Source: Corythucha ciliata (Eukaryota > Arthropoda > Insecta > Hemiptera > Tingidae). From it: 64,000 nt of DNA. Made by a program: the position numbers and the translations under genes. Shown here piece after piece: positions 21,668-33,294 of the stretch (the first letter of the stretch is position 1; each line of letters begins with the position of its first letter). Under the pieces are notes generated by a model, which had not been told where the DNA came from, did no database searches, and saw only the letters and a program-made list of their open reading frames with translations. Location of the stretch: the NCBI GenBank assembly GCA_038030265.1, contig CM075943.1:13144001-13208000 (forward strand), written 5' to 3'.

Positions 21668-22205
21668 GCCTTGGCAACACTAGCCCAAACGGACTGGCAT
21701 CCATCGCAAGTACCAACTTCCTGTTAGGTTTGAAATGAGCCAAAACTTCGTCCGACAATATTTTCTCCTTCAGTTTATGAAAATCCTCCTGACATTTACC
21801 ATTGAATGCAAATTTACTATCTTTCTTGAGCAACTCGTATAGTGGATGTGCGATTGTAATAAAATTCCTGATGAACCGACCTAAAAGAGATACGAGACCC
21901 AAGAAAGACCGAACTTGGGAAACGTTCTGAGGCTCAGGAACCTTCAATACTGCATCTATTTTGCTTTCACACTTGTGAGTTCCCTATGGACTTGATTTAA
22001 ACCCACAATATTCCACAGAGTCTACGAAAAATGAACACTTAGCTTGATTTACGTGAATATTGTTATCTGCTAACCGACTGAACACTTCATTGAGTTTTTC
22101 ATAGTGTTCATCCTCAGTTTTAGTGGCAACACAAATATCATCGAAGAAAATCGCTAAACCTTCGATTCCCGGCAAAACTTGCTCGATAGTTTGATGCCAA
22201 ATAGC
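21668..22205 (-). pseudogene. Gypsy RT and RNase H fragment
   Basis: On the minus strand: IEGLAIFFDDICVATKTED carries the RT catalytic Asp pair (FFDD, near 22140), then NNIHVNQAKCSFF, then the connection (RSFLGLVSLLGRFIRNF) and the RNase H start (VLAMDASPFGL). A frame break lies near 21965-21985. It ends abruptly at about 21668 against Copia sequence. The RT fingers and upstream part are missing, replaced at about 22205-22330 by a tRNA-like segment. It belongs with the gag and protease pieces to its right. Confidence 0.8.
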
Positions 22206-22244
22206 TGGTGAGCCGTGTCACAGCTCGTCGTAGCCTTATAGTGT

Positions 22245-22325
22245 AATGGGCAATGGCTGGATTCGAACCCAGCCACCGCTGAGTTGCGAAGCGAGCATTG
22301 TATTCATTACACCATCGAGGCGCGC
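22245..22325 (-). repeat. tRNA-like/SINE-like insertion in the Gypsy relic
   Basis: The minus strand has an A-box-like GATGGTGTAATGAATAC and a B-box GGTTCGAATCC in a perfect GGCTGG/CCAGCC T-arm. An anticodon-like loop TTCGCAA (CGC, Ala-like) lies in a badly paired stem. It sits exactly between the Gypsy protease (22330 upward) and the truncated RT. The sequence on both sides of the T-arm is partly palindromic. It is probably a tRNA pseudogene or SINE fragment; a working tRNA is unlikely. Confidence 0.45.
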
Positions 22326-22329
22326 TTGC

Positions 22330-23012
22330 GAAAACGGTCCTCACCCATTAATGAAACTGTCGCGCCAGTATCAATCAGGAATTTATCCGTTCAATTATTT
22401 CCAAAATCAACAGGGACTAAAATTTTTCAGGTGGTTGTTTCACTGACCAGGCTCTATCATCGACGATAACAGTCTCAACCGGTGACTCATTTCCTTCATC
22501 ATCTCCAGTTTTTTATTTTCTTTGAATTTGGTGACCGATTAGGACTTGCGCGTGATAAATAACCCGGTTCCTTGCACCTGAAACATGTAGCCGTCTTAAA
22601 ATGACATTCGAAATCTGAGTGTCCAACAATACCACAACGTATGCAACGAGATTTCTTTACTTCGGAGCATTCCTTGTTTTCTTTACTACTCAAGCTCAAT
22701 TTTTTTAGAAAACTTACTCCTACTAACCGATGTTAAACGATCTACTTCGGATTCATTTGGTGAAAAACTCCGCAAAACCTTGGCGTTTTCCCGATTTAAT
22801 TCATAAGCTGTAGAAATTTCTAGCGCCTGGGTAACAGTGACATCCTTCTGACTTAACAAAAGTACGCGAAGATCGTCGTTTCTTACGCCCTCAACGAACT
22901 GTGTACACAACGCTTCCTTCAACCAATTGCTAGGAAATTGGCAATACCTGGATAATCGGTTTAAATCGGCGTAAAAGTCCTGAACCGATTCGACTTCTGT
23001 TTGAGACCGCAT
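22330..23012 (-). pseudogene. Gypsy gag C-terminal half and protease
   Basis: The gag segment (23012 downwards: TEVESVQDFYADLNRLSRY, then LCTQFVEGV) matches the conserved SV--Y---L---A--C and QFI-GL blocks of Gypsy gag. Two zinc knuckles follow near 22650-22560: CIRCGIVGHSDFEC is intact CCHC, while CFRCKEPGYLSRA has lost its His and last Cys. The protease DTGATVSLMGED sits near 22380-22340. Frames are interrupted. The N-terminal gag is at 25226-25583, on the other side of a LINE. Confidence 0.8.
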
Positions 23013-23022
23013 CTGAAATTTA

Positions 23023-25215
23023 TTTTTTTTTTTTTTTAATAACACCCGAGCATTTGGCAATTTAAGCCATTAAACTCCTGGTGGCCCAGTAAAATTTTGC
23101 CAATTTCTGGCTGTCGCTCACTGAAACTCCACAATATCACCCAAATTACAAACATATTGTGTCAGATGTTCTGACATCTGTCAATTGGGGGCATCGTGGT
23201 AGGTGGTCGCTGTCCATTTCTTCAAGATGGCAGAGGGGGCATATGGGGGAGTCGACAACCCCAATGCGATGGAGATGTTTCTGGAGGTAGTCGTGCCCTG
23301 TTGTCATCCGGAAGGAAGCCACAAACTCGTCGCGGGGCAAGATGGAGGAAAGTGGCGCGCTCAAAAGCTGCTGCCATTATGTCGGCCCTCGGCCAGAGCT
23401 TCCCAAACCCTCCTGGCCTCACCCGCAACCCGACTGTAGCAGATTCTCCTTGCTGAGCTGAGGGATAAGGCTGAGTTTAGCTGTGTCTCCATGGACCCAC
23501 GTTTCGCCAGTGCATCGGCTCTTTCATTTCCATGGAGATCACAGTGACTGGGGATCCACTGGAGGGCGATCCTCTCGCCACCCTCGATCAGCTGGTCAAT
23601 CCGGTCCCGAGCCTCCACAACTCCGGCGTGGTCTGACGGCCGTCTCGAGCCAATGAAGAGGATCGCTGCCTGGGAGTCGATAAAAAAGACAAACCGCGAT
23701 GGACAGTCGCGGCCGATCCTCTCCAACGCAAGGCAAACTGCCTTGACCTCGCCGTCAAAGCTTGTCGCCTGGCCACCAACCGGAGCATACAGCTCAAAAT
23801 CTGCACAGTAGGCCCCAGCTCCTGCGTTCTTGCTTGCATCCAGGGCTGACTCATCGGTGTAGATGTGTAACCACTCGCTGCTGGGGTATCGTAGGGTTAT
23901 GGTTTCCTGAGCTAGGCTTCGTAATATAAGAGTGGGGGTTTCCCCTTTATTAACCCTCTCAACTAGCTCAGTCTCCGTATGGGCAATATTTTTGCAGGGG
24001 AGTCTGCGCGGTGGGATCGGCTGCCGGGGCCCTCGTATGATGCCGTACTTCTCAACTATGTCCTCCACTTTGCTGCTTAGTTGTTGCTGGGTCACTAGGC
24101 GCTGCGACGAGGTCTCCTTCGTATCCCAATATTCAACTCCGAGGCTCTTCATTCGGTCTACGAACTTGATGGCAGCAATATCCCTTCGGACCTGCAATGG
24201 CTCAACATCCGATTGGATTTCCATTGCCGCAATGGGGGCTGACTTTGCTCCACCTGTAATCAGCCTCAGTGCCTTATTTTGCAGTGTGTCGAGGGGCTTT
24301 AGCGCACAATCAGAGGCGGTTACCAGGACCTCAGCTCCATATTCTATGCAGGGTCGCACATACGTTTTGTGGGTCAAGGCCAGGAGGTCCTGATTGGCTC
24401 CCCACTTCACTGCTGCCTGTCTCCTAAGTAGTCCTAGCCTCTTCTCTCCCTGTTGTACGAGCTTCGAGCTTCTCGACATGCTTCTTCCAGCAGAGCCTAC
24501 TATCCAGCTGGATGCCCAGGTATGCGGCTGAGTCTGATTGGGGAAGTGAGGCGCCGTTGAAGAGCAGGTTTACTTGCGGGCGTCTAGTCGACAAGCTGAA
24601 AACCTGAAATTACGATTTTTGTGGGTTTACACCCATCCGATTTTCCTTTACCCAGCTGTCTAAAGCCCTCAGAGCCTCGTCCAGGCACGCCTCAATCGCT
24701 TTCAGGTTGCTGCTGGAGGCCCATATCACCAAATCGTCCGCATACAGCAGTGCACAAACTCCCGGTATGGCCTCCAATTTTGCCACCACGTCGTCTATCA
24801 TGATGCTGAATAAGGCGGGACTTAGCACTGCGCCCTGGGGAACTCCAAGGCGGGTCTGCCGGTACGGCGAGCAAACGCTTCGATACTTCACTCTGATCCA
24901 CCGTTGTGAGAGGAACGAACGAATGGTCTCATACATATTCCCAGATATGCCCAATCCCAGAATATTTTCCAGCCCGGTCAAAGGCAGTTCTAAAGTCCAC
25001 AAACACAGCTATTGTACTTTGCTTACGGTGGAATGCATTTTTGACTTCCTGGGACAGGTAAGCCACATGTTCAATGGTATTGCGGTACCGTCTGAAAGCT
25101 GCCTGCTTGTCTGATAGAAGTTGCCGTTTTTCCAAGTACAGCTGCAGCCTCTCGAGGACCATTTTCTCGTATAACTTCGAGAACATGCTTGTCAGAGCAA
25201 TTGGTCTGTTACTCT
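23023..25215 (-). pseudogene. 5'-truncated I-clade-like LINE (RT + RNase H) with poly(A) and 10-bp target duplication
   Basis: The minus strand starts inside the RT (SNRPIALTSMFSKLYEK), then KQAAFRRYRNTIEHV, VFVDFRTAFDR, RLGVPQGAVLSPALFS and LLYADDLVIWAS (intact YADD). After a frameshift near 24480 an RNase H follows: IYTDESALD (usually TDGS), DGEVKAV, FIDSQAAI, WIPSHCDLHGNERAD. A C-terminal CCHC-like finger (CPLCHLEEMDSDHLPRC) is near 23200. The element ends in 15 A (T run 23023-23037). Target duplications TAAATTTCAG flank it at 23013-23022 and 25216-25225. RNase H plus poly(A) fits the I group. Frameshifts near 24990, 24480 and 23360 inactivate it. Confidence 0.85.
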
Positions 25216-25225
25216 CTGAAATTTA

Positions 25226-25600
25226 ATTCTTTCAGTGATTTAATGAGGCGCGGATTGAAACAATCCGTCTAAAATTTGCTGTAAATCATCAAACGACTTG
25301 GACTCCGGCTTTGAAGGCTCACACAATATCCCACAATTTACGGTAGGCTGCATCGTCAAGGCCACTCAACAGACAGAGTGCCCATTTTGACTCCAGAACA
25401 TTGTGAAGATCAAAAATGTTTCGAATTCTTTGCCTGTACACCATCCAGTCGGTTACTTCGGCATCGAACGAAGGAATTTTAAAGTTGAACGAGCTATTCT
25501 CTTCCTTCTTCGACGAAGCATCGCTCGAAAATGGCAAACTCGCCTTTTTATTTCGTGATCCCATCCTCGTTAGCCAGTTTTATATTTATTCACGTACACG
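25226..25600 (-). pseudogene. Gypsy gag N-terminal fragment and primer-binding region
   Basis: The gag start MGSRNKKASLPF at 25564 is followed by FKIPSFDAEVTDWMVYRQR and ESKWALCLLSGLDD, the standard P-F-G---W--F---F and K---L---L-G-A pattern of Gypsy gag. A frameshift near 25320 precedes SFDDLQQILDGLF. The segment stops at the LINE's target duplication and gag resumes at 23012. Upstream of the ATG, TGGCTAACGAGGATGGG near 25590-25570 looks like a mutated primer-binding site (compare TGGCGACGAGGAT at 44.1 kb). The LTR itself is not identifiable. Confidence 0.75.
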
Positions 25601-25644
25601 TATTTGTCATGAACCATTTAATAAACTGAACGGTCAAAGCATAT

Positions 25645-26315
25645 GTTAATACACACCAGTTCCTTACCGAAGATTGATTGGATGCCTCATGTACCTGGCT
25701 GTGACTAATCAACCGGGACTTGACATTTTGTGTTTCCTACTTGAGCCGCGTGCTGGACAGGCCTACGACTTCTACGTGGTCTGCGGCTAAGCGTATCCTA
25801 CGATACTCACAAGAAACGAAAACAAGTGGGCTTCATTTCAGAAAAATTAAAAATTACGATCTCCTAATTCTGACGTTATTCTGACGTGGACTGGGCTGGT
25901 GATAAAACAGACAGAAAAGGTGTCAGCGGCTCGATAATATTTTTTCGCTGAAAATCCTGTAGCGTGGTCTTCAAAAGGAAGCAAAAATGCGTCGCTTCAT
26001 CTACAGCTCTGAAGCTGAATATATAGCTGCGGCATCAATAAGGTTAAATTTGGTCAAAGGACCAAATTCGATGAGAATCATGACTGTTTACTCTACATGG
26101 ATAACGAAAGTGCTATTTCGATGGCCAAAACTTTTCAAAACTCGAAAAGAAATAAGCATATCGACATTCGAAATCATTTTTTAAAAGATTGCGTTGCCAA
26201 AAACCTATTCAAAATCAAATTTATTAGTTCCTCCGAGAATATCGCCGACATAATGACGAAACCATTAGCCAAGGACCGTTTCTTTACCCTAAGAAGCCTT
26301 GACGGGCTAGACTGA
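25645..26315 (+). pseudogene. Copia RT end and RNase H
   Basis: Plus strand: PYRRLIGCLMYLAVTNQPG, then LSRVLDRPTTSTWSAAKRIL and TKTSGLHFRK from the RT-RNase H connection. DVDWAGDKTDRKGVSGS begins the RNase H, AEYIAAAS gives its catalytic Glu context, and MDNESAISMAK, KHIDIRNHFLKD and ENIADIMTKPLAKD complete it. Frames shift at least three times. AGGAGGGG at about 26340, just past the stop, is a plausible polypurine tract, with the 3' LTR starting near 26351. It belongs with the Copia RT start at 21450. Confidence 0.8.
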
Positions 26316-26350
26316 TTCTGCGCGAATCAAATGCCGATTCCAGGAGGGGT

Positions 26351-29238
26351 ATTGAGTTTTCATAAATATGTTTTATAAATAAATAAAAGTTGTGTGTTTG
26401 CCATGTTCCATAAGAGGACAACCTATTTTTCTTCTAGTAATAATCGTCGACTAATTTAATTAGAGTGAACTGCGATGGGAAGCGTTGTAGTAACGAGTGA
26501 GAAATATTCTTTGATTCTTATCATCTTTTAGGCTTATTTTTTACCAATTTTGAATAATCATAAAGTCTATACACGTTAGCAAAACGGAACCCTTGATTCA
26601 AATCGCGTATATTTCCGAAGGAAATGATGTCTTTCTAAGAAATAAGATTCTTCTGTTCTTCAATTCTAAGAGAAAAAACAACCGTAGCGATGTACATTAT
26701 GTGACGGAAAGGGCTATGATGGAACTGAAACAAGACAGGAGTGAGGAGTCAAAAGGAACGTGGTATATAGAGAAAGCGTGGTGGGTGCGGAAGGCGAGTA
26801 CGATTTCAAAGCACATTTTTCGACAATCCGTAAAAATGTTCATCTTTTCGCTATCTTTTTACCGTAAAGACACGTTCTTCCAGTTATATCACAAAATTGG
26901 TGGTGAGGGTGGGCGGGGTAAAGGCGGACAGATTGGGGGGGCGGGGGCTGAAACAAGATGAGGGGAAAAAAAGGAAAAGAAAAGAAGAAGATGAGAGAAT
27001 TTTGCTGGTATAAGGGTTGACGGCAGGTGAATGTGGAGTGAGGTTGGTTGAGAAACATTCGTTACAGGGTGCCTAGAGTCGACTATCTCGCTTTCTATCT
27101 TTTGAGGTTCATACGTGTATTGCGTATATCCCCCCCCCCCGTTCACCTCCCGTCATAGCTATCACGCGAGTAAAGTTGCTTGTTAGAGCCGCGTCAGCAA
27201 TGCTGAGTGCTTTGTTCTTGCCCATACTTTTCACCATGTGCTGGAAATCACGCTTCTCCCCCACCCACCCGACCATTTACCAGTTCCATTTTGCTTTACT
27301 CTTCTGTTTACGCACAAAACTGTAAGTTTGTATAGGCGGAAAAAGGAATAGTTTTTCATTTCTCCGGTGAATTATATTAACGCGAGGAAACACCCGCTGG
27401 GAATGAGATATTATATGGTCTAAAAAGAGAAAATACAAAACTCACCCCCCCCCCCCACGACCCGATACAGTCACAGGTTACTGATACAAAAACAGGTGCT
27501 TGAGACGGCCTTAACAACTCCCACCCCCCTCTTTTGCAAGTACCCGGCCTACTCGACTCCGCCGCCAAATGTCTAGCACCATTTTGCTCTCAACAAAACC
27601 CACTTTGGAAACAGTTTTTCTGTTTCCTTCTCTTTCTAAACCCCGTCCAACCGTGAGGACCATAAGTTTTCAATAAGGTTTGTCGGTAAATCAGTTACCG
27701 AAGTAGTGGAAAACTTTTCTGGGTTGTGTGGTGAAAAAAGGGTTGGTAGTGAAGTGAAGTGGGGGGGGGGTGGTGGAGGGATGACGCGGATCAGAAGTTT
27801 TCTATTAATTGACGGCCTCCTCCTCCACAGCTTACTTTGACCTCAAACTTATTGGAGACACCCTTAACCTATAAGTCCTCTTCCGCCTACACGTTTTCCA
27901 AAACGGCTGAACTACAGAGAGGGAGAGAGAGAAAAAAGTAATTCCCCTCACCCACGCCACCACTCATTGTTGACCCTTCTCATTGAAAAACTTAACAAGT
28001 TTTCGCCAGAGGGTTTGACTTTTTTGTTCTCTCGCCTTTTTCGAAACCGTGTAAGAGACGTGAACTTTTGGATAATTGTCTCTACCCCCCCCCCCCACAC
28101 TGGATTTCATCAAAGTCGTTTACGATTATATAGCTCATCCAATCAATCTGTTTCGATTGTTCTAAAGGTTGCCTATACGAGGTGGTAGGGGGGGGGGCAT
28201 CAGGTAAAAATCCATCATCATGGTGGCGAGAACCGTCCGAAGAAGACCGTATTAATCACGATACCCACTCTTTTCTCTTCATCGAAACCTATCATCCCCC
28301 TCCCCTCTGGCAAAATTTATTCTTGAATGAATATTTTACCCCTCTCCTCACACTCGGGCGCCTAAAGTATGCTTCAAAACTGCTGAACAGTACAAGGATG
28401 GTGGTGGGGGGTGAGGAATAAGGGGATATTTTCGACAGGTTGAGTGGTTTCGGTTTATTGAGAGTAATTTTTCATTTTAAGGGATGAATGTCCGGATAGT
28501 GGGAATGGGACAGTGGGGTTGTAATGGAAGTGAGAAGTAGCAAAGGGGTAGTAATAAAAAAAGAAAGTTTCGAAATGGAACTGAAACCCCCCTCCACCAA
28601 AGTTACGATTAAAAAGAGGAATTTATTACTATTTATGTAATAATCCTTTAATGGATTTTGTTTTCTTTTTGATGCTCTCACGAGTTTGGAAATTATATTG
28701 GAGGGGGGGGGGGTAATAATATGCGGAATTGAAAAACAGTAAAAAATGGGTGGCAGAGTGGAAATGTATATCACATCACGCGGTGAGAAGAGCAGAGGAG
28801 GGGACTCTCTGAGAGGGTGTCATCGATGGTTTTGACGGGATGCCAAATATCACTTTAAAATACGCTTCGTTCTCCATTGTCCTCTTCATACCCCACCTAA
28901 CAAGAATAATGGATTATTAGTTGGGAAGGTAAAGTGGATTAAACTAATGTTCTTGTGGCAATGCATCAAACACTCTAAATTAATAAGAGAGTTCGTTTCT
29001 CACTGTTTGGACGAAATTTTACGTATAAAACAAAAAATTATAATTCCCGGCTAGCGTATTTTATTTGTAGAAGTTGGAGGAGAAATTATTTATCCCGAAA
29101 AATAAAAAGTACACGCTAAATCCATTAAATGATTAATGCGAAGATCATGATTTATAATAAATCTCTTGTTTCTCCCACTCTTAATATCTACGTAATCAAC
29201 AGGAACAGAGGAGTACTTCATTCCCTAACACTTTAGAC
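26351..29238. other. Copia LTR remnant then non-coding DNA
   Basis: The first few hundred bases may be the Copia 3' LTR (starting gagttttcataaatatg) but no second LTR copy exists here to confirm it. The rest shows no gene: A/T-rich DNA with C or G runs near 27131, 27446, 27761, 28086, 28189 and 28702, and purine- or pyrimidine-rich tracts. Open frames are low-complexity. Confidence 0.5.
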
Positions 29239-29360
29239 CAGGGCCGGCCAACCTTATTTGGTCGTGGGCCATAAACCTGGTTGTAATAATTCAGGCGGGC
29301 CAACCATCCTCGCCCCCCCCCCTCCCAACCAATCAAGCACAAAACTTTGATATGTATCAG
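29239..29360 (+). mobile_element. hAT-like terminal fragment
   Basis: CAGGGCCGGCCAACCTTATT, followed by cgtgggccataaa and later ggcgggccaacc, matches the general layout of hAT-type ends in animals (CAGGG-CGGC-AACC with GCGGGCCA repeats). No inverted partner end was found downstream, so only one end is claimed. Confidence 0.4.
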
Positions 29361-29519
29361 CAAAAGGCCGTGACGCCAGTGCCACCCTTAGGTGGGGAGG
29401 GGGGCCTGACGACACCTACCTATGCACCGACCTATGCGTATCGGGGCCCGGGGCGGAAATCTTCAAGAGGCCCCTAGAAGTCACTAACTATACATAAAAC
29501 CTCTATTGGTAACCTCTAA

Positions 29520-32010
29520 GGCCTTTTCCTAATTTTAGCCAAGGCCTTTTCCATATATTGTAGGCAAATTACCGCTATTTCCATAACCTATCCGCTAAAC
29601 AGCGCTTTATGCCAAGTTTAAACCACGAATTTCTTCATTTTAGCCGTGATTAAGTGCTTTTCGTCAATTTTACCTGCAAATTAGAGCTTTTCGCCGAAAA
29701 ATTAGCAACAGATTGGCGGGGTTATCCCCCCCCCCAACTTATAGACATAAATATGCGCTTTTCCCTAACTTAAGCAGTAAAGTAGATTTTTTATCCTGTG
29801 AGTCAGCGATGTTTCTTTAACTTTCCTCGAGTTTGGCTTTTCCACAATTTTACCAGCAAATTAGCGATTTTTTCTAGCGCCTTACCCAGTATGAGCTGAA
29901 AATTACTCAATACTAGCCGTAAAATAACGGTTTTCTCGAAATGTTTACCACAAATTAGCATAATTTGTTCACCATAGATTTCGCCTCAGTTTTAGCCGCG
30001 AATTTGCGATTTTTTTCACTCATAGCCATGAATTAGCGCTTTTTCTCAATTTTAGCCTCAAAGTTGCCCGAGGAAGCCGCGAATTAGCGTATTTCCAATT
30101 TTTGACGCAAATTGAAATTTGTCTCAACTTTAGCCGTGAATTAGCACTTTTTCGAAATTTTAGCAGTGCAGTAGCTATTTCTAGCCCGTGCATTTTGAAT
30201 TTTGTTCATTTTAGCCACGAATTGGCGTTTTCCGATATTTTTACTGGAAATCTGAAATTCTTCCATTTTGACAGTGAATTAGCACTTTTTGTTTCAATTT
30301 AGGCTGAAAATTAACTTTTCTCTTTATTCTAGCCAGAATAATTACTGATTTTCTCTATACAAGCCGCAAATTGGGGGGTTCTTTTACATTTTGGCACCGC
30401 ATTAGTAATTTTTTTTTCAATTTTAACTGTATGTAGAATAGGGCTTCATCTCAGTTCTAGCCGTGAATCAGTGTTTTTTCCTTTACTTATAACCATGAAT
30501 TTGCCATTTATCTCAATTTAGCCACACATTTGTCGTCAAAAGGCGGAATTAGAAATTCCAACAGACTTTATCCGCGATTATTTTTCCCAATTCTAGTCGC
30601 GAATTCGCGTTTTTTTTTTCAATTTTAGCGGCTTTGAAGCGTTTTTAACTTGTGAATTCTCGAATTACCTTAATTTTAGCCACGAATTGGCGATTTCCTC
30701 CATTTTTAGCTGGGCGTAACACTTTTTTCCAATTTGAGCTGAAAACGAGAGTCATTATTTATTTATGACAGGCTAATTATAGTGAAATTTTCAATATTAG
30801 CTGCATTTTTTTTTTTTAACACTTCAGTCCGACGTTGGCATTTTTTTTGCTATGGAGTAGCGTTTATTGTTTAGTTTTAGCCTCGAACAGAAGCTACGCA
30901 TTTGCGTTTTGTCAATTTTTCAAAATTTAGTGACTTTGTTGGTCGCGTTTTCTTTGGTATACAAAATAACGGCCAACGAAAGATTAAGAGATTTTTTTTT
31001 TTTTTTACAACGACAATGAAAAATTGGGAAAATACGAACTCGCGATCAAACTGACTTATGTTGTTTTTTTAAACGTAATGTTTGTTATTTTTTAAAATAA
31101 AAATTAAGGTTTGTTAGCTGTTGGCACGCTACAACTTTAACCAATTTTGGGGCCACGGGTTAGCGCTTTTAATCAATTTTAGCAGTGCAGTAGGGATTCT
31201 TTCTTTTGTATTGGCGATTTTCCTCTATTTTAGCCCCGACTTGGCGTTTTCCTCATCTTCAGCTGCAGTTTAGCCATTTTTTCATTTTTTAGCAGCAAAT
31301 TAGCACTTTTTTCTCAATTTGAGTTGAAAATTAGTGTTTTTCTTAATGTTGGCCTCGCTAAATAATATTTTTGTCAATTCTAGCCGCGTTGTTATTTTAG
31401 GTTTTAGCCCCGCATGAGCAATTTTTTTCTGCTCTGTTTCTCAGTTTGAGCCTCGATTCTTTCAGAAGCTATACAGATTTTCGTTTTCTCAATTTCAGCC
31501 GCGAATTAGTGATTTTTCTTCATTTCAGCTGTGAAATAGCGTTTTCTGATAATTTTGCAGCGAATTAGCACATTATCTATTCTCTTTTTTTTTTATTAAT
31601 AGACGATTTTTCGCCATTTGAGTTGTGAATTTGCCATTTTGGTCCAGTTTCAACTCGAATTAGCGTTGTTTTCGGCAATAATTGTCACGATTTTGGTTTA
31701 CTTGTACAGCATTGAATTAGTAGCGTGTATTCTCATTCTCAATCGTAGCCACGTGCTTGGCCCAGACGCAAAATTTTTGCATTGATATCCACATTTTTAG
31801 TCGTGGAATGGCCGTCGAATCGACGATTTTTTCTCAAGTTCGGTCTGTAAGTTGCATCGTGAGACCACGAACTAGCGCTTTTTCGCAGTTATAGCCACGA
31901 ATATGAGCGCGTTGCAAATTGCGGATCAGTACATTATAGCGCGCTTAAGGACATAACGAAACTTGTGAGTGGGGGTGGTGTATTTTCTCTATTTTAGCCG
32001 TGAATTTCCC
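29520..32010 (-). repeat. Type-1 periodic array, T-rich orientation
   Basis: A long run of degenerate units (ttttctcaattttagc, cgcgaattagcg) of about 29 bp. It includes higher-order segments with ttgcccgaggaagccgcg (30065-30085) and ttgcatcgtgagaccacg (31853-31872). It is interrupted by A/T-rich patches (30780-31135). No gene is seen in it. Confidence 0.85.
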
Positions 32011-32513
32011 TCAAGGAGGCGCATATTTCTGATGTATTTGAGCTACCAATCGAGCCCACACTCTTTGCTGATATAAATTGTAACGTTATATTCTCCAGAT
32101 CGGATATAGATTGAAATTCGTAAAAAAAAAAAAAAAATCGCTCGCCTCAGCCTCCACCCCCCTTCCAAATATCATCCTCAGGGTGGGTGTGACCCATATA
32201 ACAAATATCGGACAACGCCTCTTCTTACTGGTTTATCACCTGCTGAACTTCACCTCAACAGACAACTCCTCCGGGACAACTCTTCTCCCTGGCACACGCG
32301 TTCAATCACGGAATTAATCTGGGCCATCTTACTGGAAGTTTGGAACAGTCCAACAAAGACTTGGAAAACTTCATTATCTCATTCTACTCGACGGAGGATA
32401 TACAATAAAAAGACATATCAACCAGCTCCGCGAAACCGAAGTCGACTCAACACCACCTGAAGTCACATAGAAACCACCACCCCTTCTACCATCAGCATCG
32501 AAAAACATTCCTA

Positions 32514-32750
32514 CTACACCAGAAGTAAGTGACGAACGTAATTAGAAGCGTGCAGCTTATCTTTCGGAAGGCATAGAATACGTAGTTTTGTATGGTGATG
32601 AGGTGATTTTTTATTATTTGTGAGTCTTCTCGTTCGCTCAAGGTAATTTAACATATCATGGGAGAACTCCGAGTCCACGGCTGAACTTGGGTCGAACCCT
32701 CCGACGAGGGCCCTCAGTTCACCGAGCCTCTCCTTCACTTCAGCTATCAT
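32514..32750 (-). other. Exon-like open frame carried by the MITE
   Basis: A 78-codon frame starts MIAEVKERLGELRALVG at 32750, directly after a good 3' splice-site sequence (aacttctag). The first ~45 codons (to YLERTRRLTNN) are G/C-richer than their surroundings and have balanced composition, including FDPSSAVDSEFSHDML. Then the frame runs through the left inverted repeat and out of the MITE, so its end is not native. It could be a captured host exon, a fragment of the parental transposase gene, or chance. I do not recognise the protein. Confidence 0.35.
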
Positions 32751-32880
32751 CTAGAAGTTAAAAATGTATTAATTTAATTCTACAACTAGCTTACAATAAA
32801 CCATAAAAGTATTTCTCAAAGAGAAAACACTGAATTGATAACACGAATGCCTTCCGAAAGATAAGCTGCACGCTTCTAAT
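32541..32880. mobile_element. MITE with perfect 34-bp terminal inverted repeats
   Basis: Positions 32541-32574 and 32847-32880 are exact reverse complements (start attagaagcgtgcagc). The 340-bp unit splits the C-terminal part of a Gypsy pol, so it was inserted. If TA is the target duplication, the element core begins GAAGCG on both sides; this is not decidable because the ends are A/T palindromic. Inside on the minus strand is an exon-like open frame. Confidence 0.75.
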
Positions 32881-33099
32881 TTCATCTCGAAAATCAACAC
32901 CGGCAGTGCCACAACTAAACCAGTCTATACTTCTCCAAGAACTTCTCAAACGATACCGATATCTGCAAATGCATGTGCCTCCAACGATGACATCACCTCA
33001 AGCTCTACGACGTTCCAACCGAGAGCCAAAACCGGTTGTAAGCTTAAATCTGTAAAATTGGGACCGAGCAAACAAAACATGGTGGTTGTCGTGGGGGAA

Positions 33100-33293
33100 A
33101 GAGATAGAAAGAGATACGGCGTCCGGGTTCGATTCCCGCTCCGTGGCAGTTTCTTTTCCTCACGACACATGAAGCACCATGTCACTGTTATTCATAAGAC
33201 CGAAATAACTTTAATTTCGGTACAAAAAAAGCTTTAAAAGACATTTTTATTCGTTTTCAACCAGTTTTATAATTGTTTATTAAATACACAACA
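33100..33293 (+). repeat. Gypsy 3' LTR (end defined, start approximate)
   Basis: The end aattgtttattaaatacaca-aca at 33293 matches the LTR end next to the primer-binding site at 44109, with three differences over the last ~45 bp. The purine-rich gtgggggaaagaga near 33090-33105 may be the polypurine tract, which would put the LTR start near 33100. The right flank returns to type-1 array. Confidence 0.55.
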
Positions 33294-33294
33294 A

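Larger units (their letters stand above)
32120..33060 (+). pseudogene. Gypsy pol 3' end (integrase C-terminus)
   Basis: The plus strand near 32330-32440 reads WKFGTVQQRLGKLHYLILLDGGYTIKRHINQLRETEV in different segments. This is the GPY/F-like integrase tail of Gypsy elements (G-L-Y-V-LD-G---KRHI-QLR). After the inserted MITE (32541-32880), VPQLNQS and LRRSNREPKPVVSLNL give the usual basic pol C-terminus, followed by a stop near 33055. Only the last part of the element survives. Its LTR (to 33293) shares its last ~45 bp with the Gypsy at 44.1 kb, so the two are close relatives. Confidence 0.7.

Noticed and set aside
33115..33155. tRNA-like T-arm (gtccgggttcgattcccgc) in the Gypsy LTR
   Set aside because: No A box or anticodon arm upstream; only the B-box half is present, probably by chance.
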